Below, piece after piece: positions 6,809 to 13,236 of a stretch of DNA of 16,040 nt. The notes beneath the pieces were generated by a model. The model was not told where the DNA came from and searched no databases. It worked only from the letters and a program-made list of their open reading frames with translations. Numbering within the stretch: position 1 is the first letter of the stretch; every line of letters begins with the position of its first letter. The stretch lies in contig SDOA01000100.1 of NCBI GenBank assembly GCA_004524595.1, positions 1 through 16,040 on the forward strand, written 5' to 3'. The DNA comes from Candidatus Thorarchaeota archaeon (GTDB taxonomy: Archaea > Asgardarchaeota > Thorarchaeia > Thorarchaeales > Thorarchaeaceae). Position numbers and translations under genes: made by a program.

Positions 6809-7633
6809 ATGTGTGATCTTCTAGGTCTGACATTTACGACCAATATTACAGCTAATATATCATTGAATCTCTTTCAGGAACATGGTATGAAAAATCCTGA
6901 TGGTTGGGGTCTTGCATTCTATAATGAAGGCGTTCTCCAAGTAATCAAAGAGGCTAAGACAGCAATTGATAGTGGTCTCTATGATTTCATGGAACGATAT
7001 ACTTCATCGAAGACGATAATATCGCATGTCCGTAGGTCAACTAGGGGTATCCCAAGCTATCTGAATACCCATCCCTTTTACCGGCGTCTAGTCCTTAACG
7101 ATAGGAAACTAGAAATTGCTTTCGCTCATAATGGTACTATAACTGATGTAGATTGTCTTTCATCTGGTAAGTTCGCTCCAATTGGAGAAACTGATTCAGA
7201 AATTGCATTTTGTCATATACTAAATAATATCTCCTCTCAGAAAGATTTCAAATGGGATATTAAGGGATTTAGATTCTTGATGACTAATCTCAGAGAAATT
7301 AATGATGGTCAGAATACAATGAATTGTATCTTTTCTGATGGAAACCACTTATTTTGTTATTCTGATGAAAACGATCACAATAATGGACTTAGATTCACAA
7401 AACAAGAATTCCCCTTTGGAAAAGTAGAATTAGAGCGTGCTGAGACCTCCCTTGGATTTATTGATATAAGTGGTAGCGATAGTAAAAGGTCTAATAGACA
7501 TATACCATCGGGATATATTATTTCTACAAGAATACTGACTAAAGAAACTTGGATTGAGTTCGAGCGAGGTGAGCTAATTGTATTCAAGGATGGTAGAATC
7601 ATTTTCCCTGCTAACAGAGTTAAGTCTGATTAA
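6809..7633 (+). CDS. Class II glutamine amidotransferase (YafJ/GATase_4-like)
   Basis: An N-terminal nucleophile amidohydrolase domain that would release ammonia from glutamine (or cleave a gamma-glutamyl-type amide). The start at 6809 gives MCDLLGLT; removal of Met exposes the catalytic Cys, which explains why this ATG, with TGAGGAG upstream, is right and not the ATG at 6785. Other family marks are NPDGWGLAFY, SHVRRSTRG (oxyanion/substrate Arg region) and FAHNGTI (Asn-Gly oxyanion hole), followed by GETDSE. At 274 residues it is a stand-alone domain of the YafJ/DUG3-like group, not a fused GlmS, PurF or GltB. No synthase partner is nearby, so the acceptor is unknown. It converges on the next gene; the two stop codons overlap by 2-4 bases. 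Confidence 0.88.
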   Translation: MCDLLGLTFTTNITANISLNLFQEHGMKNPDGWGLAFYNEGVLQVIKEAKTAIDSGLYDFMERYTSSKTIISHVRRSTRGIPSYLNTHPFYRRLVLNDRKLEIAFAHNGTITDVDCLSSGKFAPIGETDSEIAFCHILNNISSQKDFKWDIKGFRFLMTNLREINDGQNTMNCIFSDGNHLFCYSDENDHNNGLRFTKQEFPFGKVELERAETSLGFIDISGSDSKRSNRHIPSGYIISTRILTKETWIEFERGELIVFKDGRIIFPANRVKSD

Positions 7634-8055
7634 TGAGAAAGCTGTTCTCTAGTATCTCTATTCTTCTCTGCTAACAATTCTAGTGCATATGCTGCTTCAC
7701 TCAGAAATTCAATCTTCTTAGAAGCAGTATTGTAAAAGTTCTCCAATGTAGATTCAATAGTACTTGCTATCTCACGAAGGACTCCCTCGTCTGCATGTTT
7801 CGGTATTATCGTCTTCATGGAATATGTATCTGAGTCAAAATCAGTAATCGGTTCTAAGATCATCTCTGTTGTGTTCTCTCTCCTCACTCTCTCCAAGGTC
7901 TTGATTCTTCTCTCACCTCGCACAACAAGTTCTTCAAATAAATCTGCAAGGCTTTGATCAGCTTGAATCGTAGGGGCTGTTCTATAGAATTCAATCACTT
8001 CTTTTTCGATGTCTATTGCAAACTTCAAAATTGCTCCAAATGTTCCCAGTTCCAT
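7630..8055 (-). CDS. Small ferritin/rubrerythrin-like four-helix protein lacking ExxH ligands
   Basis: A 141-residue, strongly helical acidic protein. Helix 1 has AIDIEKEVIEFYRTA (13-27), very like the ExxxEFY start of rubrerythrin and ferritin-like bundles. Helix 2 has LFEELVVRGERRIKTLERV. Helices 3 and 4 repeat the pattern (STIESTLENFY and FLSEAAYALELLAEKNR). Both positions that normally read ExxH (ERRI, EKNR) lack His, so a di-iron centre is unlikely; a structural or chaperone-like role is possible. Start: the ATG at 8055 has AGGTGA (complement of 8061-8066) at 5 bases, whereas the upstream in-frame GTG at 8064 overlaps that site. It lies only 20 bases after mmsA and is probably co-transcribed with preA-mmsA. 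Function unknown. Confidence 0.65.
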   Translation of the reverse strand: MELGTFGAILKFAIDIEKEVIEFYRTAPTIQADQSLADLFEELVVRGERRIKTLERVRRENTTEMILEPITDFDSDTYSMKTIIPKHADEGVLREIASTIESTLENFYNTASKKIEFLSEAAYALELLAEKNRDTREQLSH

Positions 8056-8060
8056 CTCAC

Positions 8061-8066
8061 TCACCT
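8061..8066 (-). promoter_or_regulatory. Shine-Dalgarno site AGGTGA for the ferritin-like gene
   Basis: Five bases before the ATG at 8055; the alternative GTG start at 8064 lies within this site. Confidence 0.6.
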
Positions 8067-8075
8067 ATATTACAT

Positions 8076-9545
8076 CTAGAACCAACGAGTTATTACAACC
8101 TTGTTCTCTGTGAAGAAGTCTACTGCATCTTTACCTTGTCCATGCAGGTCTCCTAGGAACGAGTCCTTCATTCCTGAGAATGGAAATGTTGCAATTGGAG
8201 CTGCAACCCCAACGTTGATACCGATGTTGCCTGCCTTTACTCTATACTGATACTCTCTGGCTACTGCCCCACTTGAAGTGAAAACCGATGAAGCATTACC
8301 ATATGGATTAGCATGAATAATCTCAATTGCCTCGTTAAGGTCCTTCGCTCTCATAATTGGCAAGACTGGACCAAAAATTTCCTCTTTTGCAATAGTCATA
8401 TCTTTTGTGACTCTATCGAATACAGTGGGACCTATGAAATAGCCATTGGGGTATCCCTCGATTTTGATGTCCCTCCCATCAAGCAATAATTCTGCATCTT
8501 CGTCAATTCCAATTTTGATGTAATTCAGCACTTTTTCCATTCCCTGTTTCGATGCCAGAGGCCCCATTTGAACTCCTTCTTCAAGTCCATTTCCTACTGT
8601 GACTTGTTTTGATGCTTCAACTACCGCTTTCTTCAATGGTTCATAGACATCACCGACTGCTAACAAGACACCTCCAGCCAGACACCGTTGTCCTGCACAA
8701 CCATAGAATGAAGTGATAATCGCTGGAACTGACCTCTCTAGATCTGCATCCGGCATTACAGTGAGGAAATTCTTTGCACCCATTTGGACTTGGGCTCTCT
8801 TCCCAAATTCTCCTATCTTCTTGTATAACAACTTCCCAACTCTTGTTGACCCAACAAAGGACATACCGACTGTATCAGGACTCTCGATAAGTGTTGATAC
8901 TGCCTCAGTGGCTCCATGAATCATATTCATGACTCCTCTTGGTAGTCCCAATTCATGGATGATTTCGAATTGCCTAACTTGACTCATTGGTACCTGTTCA
9001 GAAGGTTTGACAATGTATGTATTTCCTACCCCTATTGCAAACGGCCAAAACCATGTTGGTACCATCCCTGGAAAATTAAAAGGAGCAACGCAGAAGAAGA
9101 CCCCTGAAGGTTGTTTAATGACCATCTCATCAATACCTGCTGCAATGTCCTCCGAATTATACCCCATCTGAAGGGAAGGTACGCTTGTCGCACACTCGAG
9201 ATTTTCAATAGTTCTTCTATATTCCCCTCTCGATTCATCAATTGCTTTTCCTTGCTCCATTGTAAGAATCTTTGCAAGTTCTTCGAAATTCTCTTCAAAT
9301 GCATCTCTAATTCTATTTAGGTAGCGTACTCTGGTGAACGCAGGTGTTGCTCGCCACCTCTCAAATGCTGCTTTTGCTGCAGCGATTGCTTCAAGGGTTT
9401 CCTCCTTTGTACTCATTGGTGTCTTTGCAATAATTTCTCCAGTGGCTGGATTGAATACATCACGCGTCTCTTTTGACTTTGATTCAACCCATCGCCCATT
9501 GATATAGTTCTTCACAACTTCTACGGTCAAGATGGTCACATCCAA
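8076..9545 (-). CDS. mmsA: CoA-acylating (methyl)malonate-semialdehyde dehydrogenase
   Basis: Converts malonate semialdehyde (or methylmalonate semialdehyde) plus CoA and NAD+ to acetyl-CoA (or propionyl-CoA), CO2 and NADH. The 489-residue ALDH fold shows N157 in PFNFPG (oxyanion hole), K180 in KPSEQ (NAD binding), GSTRVGK (nucleotide loop) and the catalytic Cys of CAGQRC (C288). Where hydrolytic ALDHs have the general-base Glu (ELGGK), this protein has QMGAKN (Q254), the mark of the acylating MMSDH branch, and the C-terminal FPFSGMKDSFLGDLHGQGKD is the MMSDH signature. Context supports use as the last step of pyrimidine breakdown. Start is uncertain: the TTG at 9545, GTG 9539 and GTG near 9515 are all in frame and no Shine-Dalgarno site is seen. 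A TATA-like ATTATAG (complement of ~9553-9559) suggests its own weak promoter in addition to read-through from preA. Confidence 0.92.
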   Translation of the reverse strand: MDVTILTVEVVKNYINGRWVESKSKETRDVFNPATGEIIAKTPMSTKEETLEAIAAAKAAFERWRATPAFTRVRYLNRIRDAFEENFEELAKILTMEQGKAIDESRGEYRRTIENLECATSVPSLQMGYNSEDIAAGIDEMVIKQPSGVFFCVAPFNFPGMVPTWFWPFAIGVGNTYIVKPSEQVPMSQVRQFEIIHELGLPRGVMNMIHGATEAVSTLIESPDTVGMSFVGSTRVGKLLYKKIGEFGKRAQVQMGAKNFLTVMPDADLERSVPAIITSFYGCAGQRCLAGGVLLAVGDVYEPLKKAVVEASKQVTVGNGLEEGVQMGPLASKQGMEKVLNYIKIGIDEDAELLLDGRDIKIEGYPNGYFIGPTVFDRVTKDMTIAKEEIFGPVLPIMRAKDLNEAIEIIHANPYGNASSVFTSSGAVAREYQYRVKAGNIGINVGVAAPIATFPFSGMKDSFLGDLHGQGKDAVDFFTENKVVITRWF

Positions 9546-9604
9546 TCGGAAAACTATAATCTACTAGATATCTATTTGATTCTTCTGTTCCATCACTTTG
9601 TCTG

Positions 9605-10819
9605 TCATTTTGTATGGATAAACTCGATGGCATTATCTTTACATACTACTGCGCAGAGACCACACCCATCACAACTCTCACTATTAATTACAGCCACGTT
9701 GTTTCTCATCTGGACTGCTAGATATCCTCCATCTGCACATGCAACGACACATTTTTTGCATCCTGTACATTTGCTCTCGATTACACGAGCTACAAGTGGC
9801 GGCATTTTGGTGAGAGCTGTCCACGTGGTTATTTTTGGCAAAGCTGCTCCAACCATGTTCTCAATGGAATTGTACTTCTTACGTTCCATAAATTCAGCAA
9901 CTCCATCTGTTAGCTGTTTAATGATTGAAAATCCATGCCACATTACTGCAGTGCAAATCTGAAGGGTTCTAGCTCCAACCATTAGATACTCAACTGCGTT
10001 TCTCCAGTCTTCAATTCCACCAATTCCTGAGATTGGAAGATCTGGATGTGCTCTCGCAATCTGCGATACGAAACGGAGCCCAATAGGCCTCACAGCAGGA
10101 CCACAAAAGCCCCCATATGTGCTTAGTTGCTCATTCTTGTCTAATCCATATGCTATAGGTAAGGGAGTTGCTGTTTCAATATCTACACCTATGAGTGACT
10201 CGATTGTGTTGATTGCTGATATCGCATCAGCTCCTCCTTTTACAGCTGCATTGGCAATAGGCACAATATCTGTTACATTTGGAGTCAATTTGACAAAGAC
10301 TGGTAGATTTGTTCCTCTCTTTGCGGCACGAGTCACTTGTGCTACAAGATCAGGATCCTGTCCAATGAATGCTCCCATATGTTTCTCTGGTGAACCATGT
10401 GGACATGATACATTTAGCTCGATGGCATCTGCATCCGTCTGAGAGATCATCTCAGTAAGTCTAGTCCAACCCTCAGGTTCAGACCCGCTCATTATACTAG
10501 CCACAAGAATGAAATCTTCCGGGGATTCGTCTTTTATCTTTGGTATCCATTCATCAATCCATGTCTTCATTGACTCACGTGAGATTAGTTCGATATTATT
10601 CATCCCAATTGGATTTCCATCTTTACAGAGGACTCCTAATCGTGTTCGTGGGTCTATTGTTGGCTCTTCAGTAATGGTCTTAATCACAGCTCCTCCCCAC
10701 CCAAGTTTCGCTGCTCGAATTATGTGTCGCGGATCCATCGTTGGTGGTGCAGATGATAACATGAATGGATTCTTGAAAGATATACCAGCGAACTCAATCT
10801 TGAGTTTCCTAGAAGACAT
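9605..10819 (-). CDS. preA: Dihydropyrimidine dehydrogenase, PreA-type catalytic subunit with two [4Fe-4S] clusters
   Basis: Reduces uracil or thymine to the 5,6-dihydro form. The 404-residue protein has an FMN TIM barrel like dihydroorotate dehydrogenase: GMNNIELISR (72-81), ELNVSCPHG with the proposed acid C139 and substrate/FMN-contacting N136, VKLTPN (K177), and AINTIESL (N204). At the C-terminus sit two CX2CX2CX3C ferredoxin motifs (C351-C361 and C383-C393). This matches PreA and the C-terminal half of mammalian DPD. The FAD/NADPH half (PreT) is absent both from the protein and from the window. Start: ATG 10819 follows GGAGGAA (complement of 10827-10833); the 9 extra codons to 10846 are rejected. 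It is divergent from the aminotransferase and upstream of mmsA in the same direction. Related PreA-like proteins of other function exist, but the neighbours strongly support the pyrimidine role. Confidence 0.92.
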   Translation of the reverse strand: MSSRKLKIEFAGISFKNPFMLSSAPPTMDPRHIIRAAKLGWGGAVIKTITEEPTIDPRTRLGVLCKDGNPIGMNNIELISRESMKTWIDEWIPKIKDESPEDFILVASIMSGSEPEGWTRLTEMISQTDADAIELNVSCPHGSPEKHMGAFIGQDPDLVAQVTRAAKRGTNLPVFVKLTPNVTDIVPIANAAVKGGADAISAINTIESLIGVDIETATPLPIAYGLDKNEQLSTYGGFCGPAVRPIGLRFVSQIARAHPDLPISGIGGIEDWRNAVEYLMVGARTLQICTAVMWHGFSIIKQLTDGVAEFMERKKYNSIENMVGAALPKITTWTALTKMPPLVARVIESKCTGCKKCVVACADGGYLAVQMRNNVAVINSESCDGCGLCAVVCKDNAIEFIHTK

Positions 10820-10826
10820 TTTATTG

Positions 10827-10833
10827 TTCCTCC
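10827..10833 (-). promoter_or_regulatory. Shine-Dalgarno site GGAGGAA for preA
   Basis: Seven bases before the ATG at 10819. It excludes the longer start at 10846. Confidence 0.7.
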
Positions 10834-10858
10834 ATCTCAAAAGCAATATACACTCATC

Positions 10859-10875
10859 CCCTAAAGTCTTTAGGG
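10859..10875. promoter_or_regulatory. Perfect 17-base palindrome CCCTAAAGTCTTTAGGG between divergent preA and aminotransferase
   Basis: Two 8-base arms are perfectly complementary around a single central base. It lies in the 99-base divergent gap, about 7 bases upstream of a TATA-like TGTATATT (complement of ~10845-10852) facing preA, and ~44 bases before the aminotransferase ATG, where its own core promoter should be. Position and symmetry fit the operator of a dimeric regulator acting on both directions. No regulator gene is seen in the window. Confidence 0.55.
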
Positions 10876-10909
10876 AAGTAGTTCAATGTCATATTCTGCA
10901 ATAATGTCT

Positions 10910-10915
10910 GGTGAT
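10910..10915 (+). promoter_or_regulatory. Shine-Dalgarno-like GGTGAT for the aminotransferase
   Basis: Three bases before the ATG at 10919, making it the likely start among three in-frame ATGs (10886, 10904, 10919). The spacing is short. Confidence 0.45.
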
Positions 10916-10918
10916 ATC

Positions 10919-12256
10919 ATGACCGATGAACTTGTTCCTGAAGATCTACGTAAAGTGTACACTCAGAAAGAAATCATTGAACTTGAGAAGAAGTACCTTG
11001 CTCCTGCAGTTAGCCACTATTATCAAAATCCTATCCTTTTTGTCAAAGGTGAAGGTGCGACATTAGAAGATAGTACTGGTAAAAAATACATTGATCTCTT
11101 TGCTGGAATCTGTACAACAATCACAGGTTATGGTCATCCGAAATATGTATCCACAATAAAATGGCAAGCTGAACGACTAGTATATACCAGCTCGCTCTAT
11201 GCAACAATTCCATATGCTGTATTGATCAAGCGTCTTGCAGAGATTGCACCAGCAGGGCTCTCTCGTTCGTTCATTGTTAATAGTGGCTCAGAAGCAAATG
11301 AAGCTGCATTGTTTATGGCACGAAAATATACTGGCAATCCATACATCGTCGCCTGTCAACGAGCATATCACGGACGCACATCACTTACGAGGGAAATCTC
11401 AAGTGCAGGTTGGCGTACAGTTCCTGAGTCACATCCCTCTGGTGTAAGGTTCACACCGTATGGGTATTGTTATCGTTGCCCCTTTGGCAAAGAACATCCA
11501 GGTTGCGATTTGGAATGTGCGCGATATCTAAGGGAAGTCATCCGTACACAGACCAACAACAGGATTGCTGCATTCATTGCTGAACCAATTCAAGGTGTTG
11601 GAGGTATTATCCAACCTCCTGTAGACTATTTCAAAGTCGTTCATGAAATAGTCAAGGAATATGATGGAATATACATCTCAGATGAAGTTCAGACTGGTTT
11701 TGGAAGGACTGGTAGCAAATGGTGGGGTATCCAGCATGCTGGAGTTGAACCAGATGTCATCACCCTGGCAAAAGGGTTTGGTAGTGGTATTCCTATTGGG
11801 GGCTTTGTTACACGACCAGAACTTGCAAAGGACTATACAGTGACAGATGCGTTTGCTACTTTTGGAGGAAATCCATTATCATGTGCTGCAGCAGTTGCTG
11901 TCATTGATATTATCAGAGAAGGCAACTATTTGGAGAAAGCTACTAAACTTGGTGCAGACCTGAAGAAGAATCTACTTGCTCTCCAAGAAGATCACAAGCT
12001 TATTGGCGAAGTCAGAGGTCAAGGTATGATGCTAGGCATCGAATTGGTGTGTGACAGAAACACCAAACAACCAGCCACGAAAGAGATGCTGCAAGTTATG
12101 GAACACTGTAGAGAGAAAGGTCTCCTAATTGGAAAGGGTGGCCTTGATAATAATGTTGTAAGGCTTCAACCACCTCTTGAACTCACTAAAGATCAAATGG
12201 ATAACGCTTGTGTTATCCTTGGAGAAGCTCTATCCAAGACTGAGAAGAATATGTGA
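10919..12256 (+). CDS. Class III (fold type I) aminotransferase, probable beta-alanine:pyruvate/2-oxoglutarate transaminase
   Basis: PLP enzyme of 445 residues that, by context, converts beta-alanine to malonate semialdehyde. Visible class III marks are VNSGSEANEAALFMAR (phosphate loop), ACQRAYHGRT, ISDEVQTGFGRTG (Asp for pyridine N), the Schiff-base Lys K285 in TLAKGFGSGIPIGG, and FATFGGNPLSCAAA. An insertion with YCYRCPFGKEHPGCDLEC (CX2CX8CX3C) is shared, as I recall, with AGXT2- and GABA-transaminase-like relatives; its four Cys could bind a metal or stabilise a loop. The gene is divergent from preA, and its stop is 8 bases from the convergent amidohydrolase stop. GABA or ornithine specificity cannot be excluded from sequence, but the neighbours favour beta-alanine / 3-aminoisobutyrate. 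The start choice rests on GGTGAT; the longer form from 10886 would add 11 residues. Confidence 0.9.
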   Translation: MTDELVPEDLRKVYTQKEIIELEKKYLAPAVSHYYQNPILFVKGEGATLEDSTGKKYIDLFAGICTTITGYGHPKYVSTIKWQAERLVYTSSLYATIPYAVLIKRLAEIAPAGLSRSFIVNSGSEANEAALFMARKYTGNPYIVACQRAYHGRTSLTREISSAGWRTVPESHPSGVRFTPYGYCYRCPFGKEHPGCDLECARYLREVIRTQTNNRIAAFIAEPIQGVGGIIQPPVDYFKVVHEIVKEYDGIYISDEVQTGFGRTGSKWWGIQHAGVEPDVITLAKGFGSGIPIGGFVTRPELAKDYTVTDAFATFGGNPLSCAAAVAVIDIIREGNYLEKATKLGADLKKNLLALQEDHKLIGEVRGQGMMLGIELVCDRNTKQPATKEMLQVMEHCREKGLLIGKGGLDNNVVRLQPPLELTKDQMDNACVILGEALSKTEKNM

Positions 12257-12264
12257 AACAGACA

Positions 12265-13131
12265 TCACATCTCAGTCAGATTACCATAACTATCAGGTCG
12301 ACGGTCTCTATAAAACTGCCATACATTCCTGACTTCACGAATCATATCGAGATCAATATCACCAATGATAAGCTCTTCATCCTCACGCGATCCTTTGACA
12401 ACAAATTGCCCTCTAGGGTCTGCAATGTATGAGCTGCCATAGAACATACCTGTCTTCCAAGGTTCCTCCCCAACCCTGTTAATTGCAGCTATGAAATATC
12501 CATTAGCTACTGCATGTGCTGGTTGTTCAATTGTCCATAAATGTTCTGAGAGTCCAGCTACTGTGGCTGATGGATTGAATACAATCTCAGCTCCATTCAG
12601 TCCAAGTGCTCTTGCACCTTCTGGAAAGTGGCGATCATAACATATGTACACACCAATCTTAGCAACCGAAGTCTCAAAGACAGGGTATCCGAGATTGCCA
12701 GGTCTGAAGTAAAATTTCTCCCAAAATCCGGGGTCAAGATGAGGAATATGCATTTTTCTCATTTTTCCAAGAAGGCTACCATCCGAATCAATGACTAGTG
12801 CTGTATTGTAATAGATTCCTGTAGTTGCTTCTTCATAGATGGGAGCTATTACGACCAAATTGTTATCTTTGGCAAGCTTTTGCATTCTCTTGGTAAGAGG
12901 TCCTGGTATTGACTGTGCATATTTGTACCAACGCCTATCTTGCTCTGCACAAAAATATGGTCCGAAGAATAGTTCTTGAAAGCATAAGATTTGGACACCT
13001 TGTTTCTTCGCCTCTACAGCATAAGCTTCATGTTTTTTCACCATTTTTTCCATATTTTCTTCAATTTCTTTATCGGTTGTTATATTGCCTTCCCATTTTG
13101 CTTGAACAAGACCAATTCTGACCTCTCTCAT
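12265..13131 (-). CDS. Carbon-nitrogen hydrolase, probable beta-ureidopropionase (N-carbamoyl-beta-alanine amidohydrolase)
   Basis: Nitrilase-superfamily amidase of 288 residues; by context it cleaves N-carbamoyl-beta-alanine to beta-alanine, CO2 and NH3. The catalytic triad is visible: E53 in CFQELFFG, K126 in GKMRKMHIP, and C164 in YICYDRHFPEG. The neighbouring HIPHLDPGFWEKFYFRPGN and PSATVAGLSEHLWTIEQPAHA resemble beta-ureidopropionase and N-carbamoylputrescine amidase, which are hard to tell apart; location beside dihydropyrimidinase decides for the former. Start: GGAGAG (complement of 13138-13143) directly abuts the ATG at 13137, so the ATG at 13131, with a 6-base spacer, is preferred (MREVRIGLVQ). 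It is divergent from dihydropyrimidinase and convergent with the aminotransferase. Shorter than the mammalian enzyme (~384 residues), as is usual for prokaryotic relatives. Confidence 0.88.
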   Translation of the reverse strand: MREVRIGLVQAKWEGNITTDKEIEENMEKMVKKHEAYAVEAKKQGVQILCFQELFFGPYFCAEQDRRWYKYAQSIPGPLTKRMQKLAKDNNLVVIAPIYEEATTGIYYNTALVIDSDGSLLGKMRKMHIPHLDPGFWEKFYFRPGNLGYPVFETSVAKIGVYICYDRHFPEGARALGLNGAEIVFNPSATVAGLSEHLWTIEQPAHAVANGYFIAAINRVGEEPWKTGMFYGSSYIADPRGQFVVKGSREDEELIIGDIDLDMIREVRNVWQFYRDRRPDSYGNLTEM

Positions 13132-13223
13132 TTTCATCTCTCCGGATATTGAGACTGTACAGAGGTTTTTTGGTCTAATAGGGATTTCCCAAACCGATTT
13201 ATGGACAAAGTGTCAATATCTTT

Positions 13224-13230
13224 GGGAGGA
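13224..13230 (+). promoter_or_regulatory. Shine-Dalgarno site GGGAGGA for dihydropyrimidinase
   Basis: Six bases before the ATG at 13237. It rejects the in-frame ATG at 13201, which would put this site inside the gene. Confidence 0.75.
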
Positions 13231-13236
13231 CTTTCT

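Noticed and set aside
9111..9320. Plus-strand open frames opposite mmsA and preA (for example 9111-9320, 9576-9962, 10119-10442, 10509-10904)
   Set aside because: All are antisense to genes with conserved catalytic motifs and have no start signals of their own.
9565..9574. TAGATATCTA 10-base palindrome between preA and mmsA
   Set aside because: Short, AT-only apart from two bases, and expected by chance in an AT-rich gap; it may simply overlap promoter sequence.
12265..13131. N-carbamoylputrescine amidase as the primary call for the nitrilase-family enzyme
   Set aside because: Sequence alone allows it, but no agmatine or polyamine gene is near, while dihydropyrimidinase is the direct divergent neighbour.
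13181..13190. GGGATTTCCC as an operator in the amidohydrolase/dihydropyrimidinase gap
   Set aside because: Only four paired bases per arm, and extension fails on both sides. It does not match the 17-base palindrome near preA well enough.
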